A model generated the notes under the pieces. The model saw only the letters and a program-made list of their open reading frames with translations, was not told the origin of the DNA and ran no database searches. The position numbers and the translations under genes were made by a program. Below, one piece after another: positions 15,001 to 28,015 of a stretch of DNA of 64,000 nt. The stretch's first letter is position 1, and every line of letters starts with the position of its first letter. The stretch is from the NCBI GenBank assembly GCA_946699065.1, contig CAMPDV010000243.1, forward strand, positions 62,001 to 126,000, read 5' to 3'. Source of the stretch: Loxodes magnus. Lineage: Eukaryota > Ciliophora > Karyorelictea > Loxodida > Loxodidae.

Positions 15001-18000
15001 AACAGATACCTGTCTTGACGTCCCATAGTCTCACCGTATAATCATAACTTCCCGATACGATGAACTCAGAATCACTGGATATAGCCACAGATGATACAGA
15101 ACTAATGTGACCACTCATGGTCTTACAGGTACCTGTCTTGACGTCCCATAGTCTCACCGTATTATCATAACTTTCCGATACGATGAACTCTGAATCACTG
15201 GATATAGCCACAGATCTTACAGAATCTGTGTGACCACTCATGGTCTTACAGGTACCTGTCTTGACGTCCCATAGTCTCACCGCCTAATCTACACTTCTCG
15301 ATACGATGAACTCAGAATCACTCGATATAGCCACAGATCTTACAGAATCTGTGTGACCACTCATGGTCTTACAGGTACCTGTCTTGACGTCCCATAGTCT
15401 CACCGTATAATCATGACTTCCCGATACGATGAACTCTGAATCACTGGATATAGCCAACGCTTATACTCAATCTGTGTGACCACTCATGGTCTTACAGGTA
15501 CCTGTCTTGACGTCCCATAGTCTCACCGTATAATCATGACTTCCCGATACGATGAACTCTGAATCACGGGATATAGCCACAGCTTATACTCAATCTGTGT
15601 GACCACTCATGGTCTTACAGGTACCTGTCTTGACGTCCCATAGTCTCACCGTATTATCATAACTTTCCGATACGATGAACTCTGAATCACTGGATATAGC
15701 CACAGCAGATACATAACTAGTGTGACCACTCATGGTCTTACAGGTACCTGTCTTGACGTCCCATAGTCTCACCGCCTAATCTACACTTCCCGATACGATG
15801 AACTCTGAATCAATGGATATAGCCACAGATCTTACAGAATCTGTGTGACCACTCATGGTCTTACAGGTACCTGTCTTGACGTCCCATAGTCTCACTGTCT
15901 AATCTCCACTTCCCGATACGATGAACTCTGAATCACTGGATATAGCCACAGCTTATACTTAATCTGTGTGACCACTCATGGTCTTACAGGTACCTGTCTT
16001 GACGTCCCATAGTCTCACCGTCTCATCTCTACTTACCGATACGATGAACTCTGAATCACTGGATATAGCCACAGCATATACATTACTCGTGTGACCACTC
16101 ATGGTCTTACAGGTACCTGTCTTGACGTCCCATAGTCTCACCGCCTAATCTACACTTCCCGATACGATGAACTCTGAATCACTGGATATAGCCACAGATG
16201 ATACAGAACTAGTGTGACCACTCATGGTCTTACAGGTACCTGTCTTGACGTCCCATAGTCTCACCGTATAATCATGACTTCCCGATACGATGAACTCTGA
16301 ATCACTGGATATAGCCACAGATGATACAGAACTAGTGTGACCACTCATGGTCTAACAGATACCTGTCTTGACGTCCCATAGTCTCACCGTATAATCATAA
16401 CTTCCCGATACGATGAACTCAGAATCACTGGATATAGCCACAGATCATACAGAACTAATGTGACCACTCATGGTCTAACAGATACCTGTCTTGACGTCCC
16501 ATAGTCTCACCGTCTAATCTCCACTTCCCGATACGATGAACTCTGAATCACTGGATATAGCCACAGATCATACAGAACTAGTGTGACCACTCATGGTCTT
16601 ACAGATACCTGTCTTGACGTCCCATAGTCTCACCGCCTAATCTACACTTCCCGATACGATGAACTCAGAATCACTGGATATAGCCACAGATCATACAGAA
16701 CTAGTGTGACCACTCATGGTCTTACAGGTACCTGTCTTGACGTCCCATAGTCTCACTGTCTAATCTCCACTTCCCGATACTATGAACTCTGAATCACTGG
16801 ATATAGCCACAGATGATACAGAACTAATGTGACCACTCATGGTCTTACAGATACCTGTCTTGACGTCCCATAGTCTCACCGTCTAATCTCCACTTCCCGA
16901 TACGATGAACTCTGAATCACTGGATATAGCCACAGATCATACAGAACTAGTGTGACCACTCATGGTCTTACAGATACCTGTCTTGACGTCCCATAGTCTC
17001 ACCGCCTAATCTACACTTCCCGATACGATGAACTCTGAATCACTCGATATAGCCACAGATGATACAGAACTAGTGTGACCACTCATGGTCTTACAGGTAC
17101 CTGTCTTGACGTCCCATAGTCTCACCGTATAATCATGACTTCCCGATACGATGAACTCTGAATCACTGGATATAGCCACAGATCATACAATATTAGTGTG
17201 ACCACTCATGGTCTTACAGGTACCTGTCTTGACGTCCCATAGTCTCACCGTATTATCTCAACTTCCCGATACGATGAACTCTGAATCACGGGATATAGCC
17301 ACAGCTTATACTCAATCTGTGTGACCACTCATGGTCTAACAGATACCTGTCTTGACGTCCCATAGTCTCACCGTCTAATCATTACTTCCCGATACTATGA
17401 ACTCTGAATCACTCGATATAGCCACAGCTTATACTTAATCTGTGTGACCACTCATGGTCTTACAGGTACCTGTCTTGACGTCCCATAGTCTCACCGTCTC
17501 ATCTCTACTTACCGATACGATGAACTCTGAATCACTGGATATAGCCACAGCATATACATTACTCGTGTGACCACTCATGGTCTTACAGGTACCTGTCTTG
17601 ACGTCCCATAGTCTCACCGTATTATCATAACTTTCCGATACGATGAACTCTGAATCACTGGATATAGCCACAGCAGATACATAACTAGTGTGACCACTCA
17701 TGGTCTTAACGGTACATGTCCTGACGTCTCATAGTCTCACCGCCTAATCTACACTTCCCGATACGATGAACTCTGAATCAATGGATATAGCCACAGATCT
17801 TACAGAATCTGTGTGACCACTCATGGTCTTACAGGTACCTGTCTTGACGTCCCATAGTCTCACCGTCTAATCTCCACTTCCCGATACTATGAACTCTGAA
17901 TCACTGGATATAGCCACAGCTTATACTCAATCTGTGTGACCACTCATGGTCTTACAGATACCTGTCTTGACGTCCCATAGTCTCACCGTCTAATCTCCAC

Positions 18001-21000
18001 TTCCCGATACGATGAACTCTGAATCACTGGATATAGCCACAGCATATACATTACTCGTGTGACCACTCATGGTCTTACAGGTACCTGTCTTGACGTCCCA
18101 TAGTCTCACCGTCTAATCTCCACTTCCCGATACGATGAACTCTGAATCACTGGATATAGCCACAGCTTATACTCAATCTGTGTGACCACTCATGGTCTTA
18201 CAGGTACCTGTCTTGACGTCCCATAGTCTCACCGTATTATCTCAACTTCCCGATACGATGAACTCTGAATCACGGGATATAGCCACAGATCATACAGAAC
18301 TAGTGTGACCACTCATGGTCTTACAGGTAACTGTCTTGACGTCCCATAGTCTCACCGTATAATCATTACTTCCCGATACGATGAACTCAGAATCACTGGA
18401 TATAGCCACAGATGATACAGAACTAATGTGACCACTCATGGTCTTACAGATACCTGTCTTGACGTCCCATAGTCTCACCGTCTAATCTCCACTTCCCGAT
18501 ACGATGAACTCTGAATCACTGGATATAGCCACAGCATATACATTACTCGTGTGACCACTCATGGTCTTACAGGTACCTGTCTTGACGTCCCATAGTCTCA
18601 CCGTCTAATCTCCACTTCCCGATACGATGAACTCTGAATCACTGGATATAGCCACAGCTTATACTCAATCTGTGTGACCACTCATGGTCTTACAGGTACC
18701 TGTCTTGACGTCCCATAGTCTCACCGTATTATCTCAACTTCCCGATACGATGAACTCTGAATCACTGGATATAGCCACAGCTTATACTCAATCTGTGTGA
18801 CCACTCATGGTCTTACAGGTACCTGTCTTGACGTCCCATAGTCTCACCGTATAATCATTACTTCCCGATACTATGAACTCTGAATCACTGGATATAGCCA
18901 CAGATCATACAATATTAGTGTGACCACTCATGGTCTTACAGGTACCTGTCTTGACGTCCCATAGTCTCACCGTCTAATCATGACTTCCCGATACGATGAA
19001 CTCTGAATCACTGGATATAGCCACAGCTTATACTCAATCTGTGTGACCACTCATGGTCTTACAGGTACCTGTCTTGACGTCCCATAGTCTCACCGTCTAA
19101 TCATTACTTCCCGATACTATGAACTCTGAATCACTCGATATAGCCACAGATGATACAGAACTAGTGTGACCACTCATGGTCTTACAGGTACCTGTCTTGA
19201 CGTCCCATAGTCTCACCGTATAATCATGACTTCCCGATACGATGAACTCTGAATCACTGGATATAGCCACAGCTTATACTCAATCTGTGTGACCACTCAT
19301 GGTCTTACAGGTACCTGTCTTGACGTCCCATAGTCTCACCGTATTATCTCAACTTCCCGATACGATGAACTCTGAATCACGGGATATAGCCACAGCTTAT
19401 ACTCAATCTGTGTGACCACTCATGGTCTAACAGATACCTGTCTTGACGTCCCATAGTCTCACCGTCTAATCTCCACTTCCCGATACTATGAACTCTGAAT
19501 CACTGGATATAGCCACAGCTTATACTTAATCTGGGTGACCACTCATGGTCTTACAGGTACCTGTCTTGACGTCCCATAGTCTCACCGTCTCATCTCTACT
19601 TACCGATACGATGAACTCTGAATCACTGGATATAGCCACAGCATATACATTACTCGTGTGACCACTCATGGTCTTACAGGTACCTGTCTTGACGTCCCAT
19701 AGTCTCACCGTATTATCATAACTTTCCGATACGATGAACTCTGAATCACTGGATATAGCCACAGCAGATACATAACTAGTGTGACCACTCATGGTCTTAC
19801 AGGTACCTGTCCTGACGTCTCATAGTCTCACCGCCTAATCTACACTTCCCGATACGATGAACTCTGAATCAATGGATATAGCCACAGATCTTACAGAATC
19901 TGTGTGACCACTCATGGTCTTACAGGTACCTGTCTTGACGTCCCATAGTCTCACCGTCTAATCTCCACTTCCCGATACGATGAACTCTGAATCACTGGAT
20001 ATAGCCACAGCATATACATTACTCGTGTGACCACTCATGGTCTTACAGGTACCTGTCTTGACGTCCCATAGTCTCACCGTCTAATCTCCACTTCCCGATA
20101 CGATGAACTCTGAATCACTGGATATAGCCACAGCTTATACTCAATCTGTGTGACCACTCATGGTCTTACAGGTACCTGTCTTGACGTCCCATAGTCTCAC
20201 CGTATTATCTCAACTTCCCGATACGATGAACTCTGAATCACGGGATATAGCCACAGATCATACAGAACTAGTGTGACCACTCATGGTCTTACAGGTAACT
20301 GTCTTGACGTCCCATAGTCTCACCGTATAATCATTACTTCCCGATACGATGAACTCTGAATCACGGGATATAGCCACAGATGATACAGAACTAATGTGAC
20401 CACTCATGGTCTTACAGATACCTGTCTTGACGTCCCATAGTCTCACCGTCTAATCTCCACTTCCCGATACGATGAACTCTGAATCACTGGATATAGCCAC
20501 AGCATATACATTACTCGTGTGACCACTCATGGTCTTACAGGTACCTGTCTTGACGTCCCATAGTCTCACCGTCTAATCTCCACTTCCCGATACGATGAAC
20601 TCTGAATCACTGGATATAGCCACAGCTTATACTCAATCTGTGTGACCACTCATGGTCTTACAGGTACCTGTCTTGACGTCCCATAGTCTCACCGAATTAT
20701 CTCAACTTCCCGATACGATGAACTCTGAATCACTGGATATAGCCACAGCTTATACTCAATCTGTGTGACCACTCATGGTCTTACAGGTACCTGTCTTGAC
20801 GTCCCATAGTCTCACCGTATAATCATTACTTCCCGATACTATGAACTCTGAATCACTGGATATAGCCACAGATCATACAATATTAGTGTGACCACTCATG
20901 GTCTTACAGGTACCTGTCTTGACGTCCCATAGTCTCACCGTCTAATCATGACTTCCCGATACGATGAACTCTGAATCACTGGATATAGCCACAGCTTATA

Positions 21001-24000
21001 CTCAATCTGTGTGACCACTCATGGTCTTACAGGTACCTGTCTTGACGTCCCATAGTCTCACCGTATAATCATTACTTCCCGATACGATGAACTCTGAATC
21101 ACTGGATATAGCCACAGATCATACAATATTAGTGTGACCACTCATGGTCTTACAGGTACCTGTCTTGACGTCCCATAGTCTCACCGTCTAATCATTACTT
21201 CCCGATACTATGAACTCTGAATCACTGGATATAGCCACAGATCATACAGAACTAGTGTGACTACTCATGGTCTTACAGGTACCTGTCTTGACGTCCCATA
21301 GTCTCACCGTCTAATTCACACTTCCGAATACGATGAACTCTGAATCACGGGATATAGCCACAGCTTATACTCAATCTGTGTGACCACTCATGGTCTAACA
21401 GATACCTGTCTTGACGTCCCATAGTCTCACCGTCTAATCTCCACTTCCCGATACTATGAACTCTGAATCACTGGATATAGCCACAGCTTATACTTAATCT
21501 GGGTGACCACTCATGGTCTTACAGGTACCTGTCTTGACGTCCCATAGTCTCACCGTCTCATCTCTACTTACCGATACGATGAACTCTGAATCACTGGATA
21601 TAGCCACAGCATATACATTACTCGTGTGACCACTCATGGTCTTACAGGTACCTGTCTTGACGTCCCATAGTCTCACCGTATTATCATAACTTTCCGATAC
21701 GATGAACTCTGAATCACTGGATATAGCCACAGCAGATACATAACTAGTGTGACCACTCATGGTCTTACAGGTACCTGTCCTGACGTCTCATAGTCTCACC
21801 GCCTAATCTACACTTCCCGATACGATGAACTCTGAATCAATGGATATAGCCACAGATCTTACAGAATCTGTGTGACCACTCATGGTCTTACAGGTACCTG
21901 TCTTGACGTCCCATAGTCTCACCGCCTAATCTACACTTCTCGATACGATGAACTCAGAATCACTCGATATAGCCACAGCTTATACTCAATCTGTGTGACC
22001 ACTCATGGTCTTACAGATACCTGTCTTGACGTCCCATAGTCTCACCGTCTAATCTCCACTTCCCGATACGATGAACTCTGAATCACTGGATATAGCCACA
22101 GCATATACATTACTCGTGTGACCACTCATGGTCTTACAGGTACCTGTCTTGACGTCCCATAGTCTCACCGTCTAATCTCCACTTCCCGATACGATGAACT
22201 CTGAATCACTGGATATAGCCACAGCATATACTCAATCTGTGTGACCACTCATGGTCTTACAGGTACCTGTCTTGACGTCCCATAGTCTCACCGTATTATC
22301 TCAACTTCCCGATACGATGAACTCTGAATCACGGGATATAGCCACAGATCATACAGAACTAGTGTGACCACTCATGGTCTTACAGGTACCTGTCTTGACG
22401 TCCCATAGTCTCACCGTATAATCATTACTTCCCGATACGATGAACTCAGAATCACTGGATATAGCCACAGATGATACAGAACTAATGTGACCACTCATGG
22501 TCTAACAGATACCTGTCTTGACGTCCCATAGTCTCACCGTCTAATCTCCACTTCCCGATACGATGAACTCTGAATCACTGGATATAGCCACAGATCATAC
22601 AGAACTAGTGTGACCACTCATGGTCTTACAGATACCTGTCTTGACGTCCCATAGTCTCACCGTCTAATCTCCACTTCCCGATACGATGAACTCTGAATCA
22701 CTGGATATAGCCACAGATGATACAGAACTAGTGTGACCACTCATGGTCTAACAGACACCTGTCTTGACGTCCCATAGTCTCACCGCCTAATCTACACTTC
22801 CCGATACGATGAACTCTGAATCACTCGATATAGCCACAGCAGATACATAACCCGTGTGACCACTCATGGTCTTACAGGTACCTGTCTTGACGTCCCATAG
22901 TCTCACCGCCTAATCTACACTTCCCGATACGATGAACTCTGAATCACTGGATATAGCCACAGATCTTACAGAACTAATGTGACCACTCATGGTCTTACAG
23001 GTACCTGTCTTGACGTCCCATAGTCTCACCGTATAATCATTACTTCCCGATACGATGAACTCAGAATCACTGGATATAGCCACAGATCTTATAGAACTAG
23101 TGTGATCACTCATGGTCTTACAGATACCTGTCTTGACGTCCCATAGTCTCACCGTCTAATCATTACTTCCCGATACTATGAACTCTGAATCACTCGATAT
23201 AGCCACAGATGATACAGAACTAGTGTGACCACTCATGGTCTTGCAGGTACCTGTCTTGACGTCCCATAGTCTCACCGTATAATCATGACTTCCCGATACG
23301 ATGAACTCTGAATCACTGGATATAGCCACAGCATATACATTACTCGTGTGACCACTCATGGTCTTACAGGTACCTGTCTTGACGTCCCATAGTCTCACCG
23401 TATAATCATTACTTCCCGATACTATGAACTCTGAATCACTGGATATAGCCACAGATCATACAATATTAGTGTGACCACTCATGGTCTTACAGGTACCTGT
23501 CTTGACGTCCCATAGTCTCACCGTCTAATCATGACTTCCCGATACGATGAACTCTGAATCACTGGATATAGCCACAGCTTATACTCAATCTGTGTGACCA
23601 CTCATGGTCTTACAGGTACCTGTCTTGACGTCCCATAGTCTCACCGTCTAATCATTACTTCCCGATACTATGAACTCTGAATCACTCGATATAGCCACAG
23701 ATGATACAGAACTAGTGTGACCACTCATGGTCTTACAGGTACCTGTCTTGACGTCCCATAGTCTCACCGTATAATCATGACTTCCCGATACGATGAACTC
23801 TGAATCACTGGATATAGCCACAGCTTATACTCAATCTGTGTGACCACTCATGGTCTTACAGGTACCTGTCTTGACGTCCCATAGTCTCACCGTATTATCT
23901 CAACTTCCCGATACGATGAACTCTGAATCACGGGATATAGCCACAGCTTATACTCAATCTGTGTGACCACTCATGGTCTAACAGATACCTGTCTTGACGT

Positions 24001-24565
24001 CCCATAGTCTCACCGTCTAATCTCCACTTCCCGATACTATGAACTCTGAATCACTGGATATAGCCACAGCTTATACTTAATCTGTGTGACCACTCATGGT
24101 CTTACAGGTACCTGTCTTGACGTCCCATAGTCTCACCGTCTCATCTCTACTTACCGATACGATGAACTCTGAATCACTGGATATAGCCACAGCATATACA
24201 TTACTCGTGTGACCACTCATGGTCTTACAGGTACCTGTCTTGACGTCCCATAGTCTCACCGCCTAATCATAACTTCCCGATACGATGAACTCTGAATCAC
24301 TGGATATAGCCACAGATCTTACAGAATCTGTGTGACCACTCATGGTCTTACAGGTACCTGTCTTGACGTCCCATAGTCTCACCGCCTAATCATAACTTCC
24401 CGATACGATGAACTCTGAATCACTGGATATAGCCACAGATCTTACAGAATCTGTGTGACCACTCATGGTCTTACAGGTACCTGTCTTGACGTCCCATAGT
24501 CTCACCGCCTAATCATAACTTCCCGATACGATGAACTCTGAATCACTGGATATAGCCACAGATCA
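2..24565 (-). CDS. Giant WD40-repeat protein, open block M (3'-most, partial)
   Basis: This block has 8188 codons, about 200 WD40 units, with no indel over 24.5 kb, open only if UGA is Trp and UAR is Gln. The frame is checked by landmarks: identical units at 1445 and 24077 are exactly 184 x 123 bases apart. Five units have TGA at the blade Trp (10964, 13301, 17729, 19820 and 21788). Other TGA codons fall at position 5 (GHTDWVQ), position 7 (SSVWSVA) and position 23 (SGSWDNT). TAG is frequent at positions 25 and 38, and TAA at 5 and 7. Units with Asp24 lost (FGSVYYT, FGSVNQT) are common below 11 kb. It continues beyond base 1, so its end and any non-repeat domain are outside the window. Keeping phase over 200 units argues for selection on the frame, or for very recent expansion. 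Confidence 0.83.
7735..9230 (-). repeat. Higher-order repeat X, copy 1
   Basis: About twelve units recur in the same order near 32451-33946, and about eight of them again near 45655-46680. Offsets are 24716 (201 units minus 7 bases) and 37750 (307 units minus 11). A private difference (gataaagct at about 8438, against gatatagct in the other copies) marks divergence after copying. Confidence 0.85.
14075..15000 (-). repeat. Higher-order repeat Z, copy 1
   Basis: About 7.5 units match 16043-16968 at an offset of exactly 1968 (16 units), with a single base difference noted (tacgatg against tactatg). Confidence 0.8.
16043..16968 (-). repeat. Higher-order repeat Z, copy 2
   Basis: This is the partner of 14075-15000. 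It begins just after the SVSRDET unit and ends where the position 38 codon differs (AAG here, TAG in the other copy). Confidence 0.8.
17430..19520 (-). repeat. Higher-order repeat Y, copy 1 (17 units)
   Basis: The block starts with the DQVQAVA unit next to SVSRDET. It recurs at 19521 (17 units on) and 21489 (16 more units on). Within the copies the offset changes between 2091 and 1968 bases, so whole units have been gained or lost between copies. Confidence 0.8.
19521..21488 (-). repeat. Higher-order repeat Y, copy 2 (16 units)
   Basis: It shares GHPD (Thr3 changed to Pro; gggtgacc on the plus strand) with copy 3 but not with copy 1, so copies 2 and 3 are the closer pair. Confidence 0.8.
21489..22500 (-). 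repeat. Higher-order repeat Y, copy 3 (partial)
   Basis: It follows copy 2 in unit order until about 22500, where the position 38 codon switches to TAG and the order departs. The TGA at the blade Trp (21788-21790) is in the same relative unit as 19820 and 17729. Confidence 0.75.
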
Positions 24566-24576
24566 CTTGAACTAGT
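24561..24576 (-). other. Frame-shifting unit allele, type 1
   Basis: The plus strand reads cacttgaact where other units have catacagaact, one base shorter with linked substitutions. On the coding strand GHTSSVWSVA becomes GHTSSS before the phase changes. Several linked differences make a sequencing slip unlikely. Confidence 0.8.
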
Positions 24577-25429
24577 GTGACCACTCATGGTCTTACAGAT
24601 ACCTGTCTTGACGTCCCATAGTCTCACCGTCTAATCGTCACTTCCCGATACGATGAAATCTGAATCACTGGATATAGCCACAGCAGATACATACTAGTGT
24701 GACCACTCATGGTCTTACAGGTACTTGTCTTGACGTCCCATAGTCTCACCGTATTATCTCAACTTCCCGATACGATGAACTCTGAATCACGGGATATAGC
24801 CACAGATCATACAGAACTAGTGTGACCACTCATGGTCTTACAGGTACCTGTCTTGACGTCCCATAGTCTCACCGTATAATCATTACTTCCCGATACGATG
24901 AACTCAGAATCACTGGATATAGCCACAGATGATACAGAACTAATGTGACCACTCATGGTCTAACAGATACCTGTCTTGACGTCCCATAGTCTCACCGTCT
25001 AATCTCCACTTCCCGATACGATGAACTCTGAATCACGGGATATAGCCACAGATCATACAGAACTAGTGTGACCACTCATGGTCTTACAGGTACCTGTCTT
25101 GACGTCCCATAGTCTCACCGCCTAATCATAACTTCCCGATACGATGAACTCTGAATCACTGGATATAGCCACAGATCTTACAGAATCTGTGTGACCACTC
25201 ATGGTCTTACAGGTACCTGTCTTGACGTCCCATAGTCTCACCGCCTAATCATAACTTCCCGATACGATGAACTCTGAATCACTGGATATAGCCACAGATC
25301 ACTTGAACTAGTGTGACCACTCATGGTCTTACAGATACCTGTCTTGACGTCCCATAGTCTCACCGTCTAATCGTCACTTCCCGATACGATGAAATCTGAA
25401 TCACTGGATATAGCCACAGCAGATACATA
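24565..25429 (-). CDS. Frame-shift cluster of about seven WD40 units
   Basis: Four one-base shortenings (about 24565, 24693, 25301 and 25429) cut this stretch into pieces of 43, 203 and 43 codons, each in a different frame. Two shortened alleles alternate, one unit apart, and the pair occurs twice because a six-unit segment was duplicated at an offset of 737 bases (6 x 123 minus 1). Every piece still encodes WD40 sequence in its own frame. This is the densest break in the array and the most likely place where a single long reading frame really ends or fails. No alternative start or terminator is recognisable. Confidence 0.6.
24688..24697 (-). other. Frame-shifting unit allele, type 2
   Basis: The plus strand reads acatactag instead of acataactag. 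On the coding strand SYVSAVA becomes SMYLLW in the shifted phase. It sits one unit from a type 1 allele and is linked to Glu16 changed to Asp (gaaatctg) in the same unit. Confidence 0.8.
25298..25312 (-). other. Frame-shifting unit allele, type 1, second copy
   Basis: This is the duplicate of the type 1 allele at 24561, carried by the six-unit segmental duplication. Confidence 0.8.
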
Positions 25430-25433
25430 CTAG
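25424..25433 (-). other. Frame-shifting unit allele, type 2, second copy
   Basis: This is the duplicate of the type 2 allele at 24688, with the same linked gaaatctg change. Confidence 0.8.
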
Positions 25434-28011
25434 TGTGACCACTCATGGTCTTACAGGTACTTGTCTTGACGTCCCATAGTCTCACCGTATTATCTCAACT
25501 TCCCGATACGATGAACTCTGAATCACGGGATATAGCCACAGATCATACAGAACTAGTGTGACCACTCATGGTCTTACAGGTACCTGTCTTGACGTCCCAT
25601 AGTCTCACCGTATAATCATTACTTCCCGATACGATGAACTCAGAATCACTGGATATAGCCACAGATGATACAGAACTAATGTGACCACTCATGGTCTAAC
25701 AGATACCTGTCTTGACGTCCCATAGTCTCACCGTCTAATCTCCACTTCCCGATACGATGAACTCTGAATCACGGGATATAGCCACAGATCATACAGAACT
25801 AGTGTGACCACTCATGGTCTTACAGGTACCTGTCTTGACGTCCCATAGTCTCACCGTATAATCATTACTTCCCGATACGATGAACTCTGAATCACTGGAT
25901 ATAGCCACAGATGATACAGAACTAGTGTGACCACTCATGGTCTAACAGACACCTGTCTTGACGTCCCATAGTCTCACCGCCTAATCTACACTTCCCGATA
26001 CGATGAACTCTGAATCACTCGATATAGCCACAGCTTATACTCAATCTGTGTGACCACTCATGGTCTTACAGATACCTGTCTTGACGTCCCATAGTCTCAC
26101 CGTATAATCATAACTTCCCGATACGATGAACTCAGAATCACTGGATATAGCCACAGATGATACAGAACTAATGTGATCACTCATGGTCTTACAGGTACCT
26201 GTCTTGACGTCCCATAGTCTCACCGTATAATCATTACTTCCCGATACGATGAACTCAGAATCACTGGATATAGCCACAGATCATACAGAACTAGTGTGAC
26301 CACTCATGGTCTTACAGATACCTGTCTTGACGTCCCATAGTCTCACCGTCTAATCATTACTTCCCGATACTATGAACTCTGAATCACTCGATATAGCCAC
26401 AGATGATACAGAACTAGTGTGACCACTCATGGTCTTACAGGTACCTGTCTTGACGTCCCATAGTCTCACCGTATAATCATGACTTCCCGATACGATGAAC
26501 TCTGAATCACTGGATATAGCCACAGCTTATACTCAATCTGTGTGACCACTCATGGTCTTACAGGTACCTGTCTTGACGTCCCATAGTCTCACCGTATTAT
26601 CTCAACTTCCCGATACGATGAACTCTGAATCACTGGATATAGCCACAGCATATACATTACTCGTGTGACCACTCATGGTCTTACAGGTACCTGTCTTGAC
26701 GTCCCATAGTCTCACCGTCTAATCTCCACTTCCCGATACGATGAACTCTGAATCACTGGATATAGCCACAGATGATACAGAACTAGTGTGACCACTCATG
26801 GTCTTACAGGTACCTGTCTTGACGTCCCATAGTCTCACCGTATAATCATTACTTCCCGATACGATGAACTCAGAATCACTGGATATAGCCACAGATGATA
26901 CAGAACTAATGTGACCACTCATGGTCTAACAGATACCTGTCTTGACGTCCCATAGTCTCACCGTCTAATCTCCACTTCCCGATACGATGAACTCTGAATC
27001 ACGGGATATAGCCACAGATCATACAGAACTAGTGTGACCACTCATGGTCTTACAGATACCTGTCTTGACGTCCCATAGTCTCACCGTCTAATCATTACTT
27101 CCCGATACTATGAACTCTGAATCACTCGATATAGCCACAGATGATACAGAACTAGTGTGACCACTCATGGTCTTACAGGTACCTGTCTTGACGTCCCATA
27201 GTCTCACCGTATAATCATGACTTCCCGATACGATGAACTCTGAATCACTGGATATAGCCACAGCTTATACTCAATCTGTGTGACCACTCATGGTCTTACA
27301 GGTACCTGTCTTGACGTCCCATAGTCTCACCGTATTATCTCAACTTCCCGATACGATGAACTCTGAATCACGGGATATAGCCACAGCTTATACTCAATCT
27401 GTGTGACCACTCATGGTCTAACAGATACCTGTCTTGACGTCCCATAGTCTCACCGTCTAATCTCCACTTCCCGATACTATGAACTCTGAATCACTGGATA
27501 TAGCCACAGCTTATACTTAATCTGTGTGACCACTCATGGTCTTACAGGTACCTGTCTTGACGTCCCATAGTCTCACCGTCTCATCTCTACTTACCGATAC
27601 GATGAACTCTGAATCACTGGATATAGCCACAGCATATACATTACTCGTGTGACCACTCATGGTCTTACAGGTACCTGTCTTGACGTCCCATAGTCTCACC
27701 GCCTAATCATAACTTCCCGATACGATGAACTCTGAATCACTGGATATAGCCACAGATCTTACAGAATCTGTGTGACCACTCATGGTCTTACAGGTACCTG
27801 TCTTGACGTCCCATAGTCTCACCGCCTAATCATAACTTCCCGATACGATGAACTCTGAATCACTGGATATAGCCACAGATCTTACAGAATCTGTGTGACC
27901 ACTCATGGTCTTACAGATACCTGTCTTGACGTCCCATAGTCTCACCGTCTAATCGTCACTTCCCGATACGATGAAATCTGAATCACTGGATATAGCCACA
28001 GCAGATACATA
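25429..28011 (-). CDS. WD40-repeat open block I
   Basis: This block has 861 codons, exactly 21 units, bounded at both ends by the same shortened allele (acatactag for acataactag on the plus strand). It contains HISSVSSVA units (Thr3 changed to Ile), MSDH units (Gly1 changed to Asp at about 26174 and 28876, the latter in its duplicate), and SGSWDNT units. The bounding alleles at about 25429 and 28011 also carry a linked Glu16 to Asp change (gaaatctg), showing that the frame-shifting unit was itself duplicated. Confidence 0.68.
25480..26855 (-). repeat. Eleven-unit duplication, copy 1
   Basis: It matches 28185-29560 at an offset of 2705 (22 units minus one base), including the rare Gly1 to Asp unit (MSDH). 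Confidence 0.8.
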
Positions 28012-28015
28012 CTAG
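28006..28015 (-). other. Frame-shifting unit allele, type 2, third copy
   Basis: This is the same shortened allele with the linked Glu16 to Asp change. Here the neighbouring type 1 allele is absent, so the pair has been separated by recombination. Confidence 0.8.

Larger units (their letters stand above)
24381..25117 (-). repeat. Six-unit duplication, copy 1
   Basis: These six units, including both frame-shifting alleles, are repeated immediately after at an offset of 737 bases. Limits are approximate. Confidence 0.8.
25118..25854 (-). repeat. Six-unit duplication, copy 2
   Basis: Adjacent copy of the preceding segment. The two diverge at about 25856, where one continues with GSNDYT and the other with a position 25 Ala-linked unit (accgcc on the plus strand). 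Confidence 0.8.
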
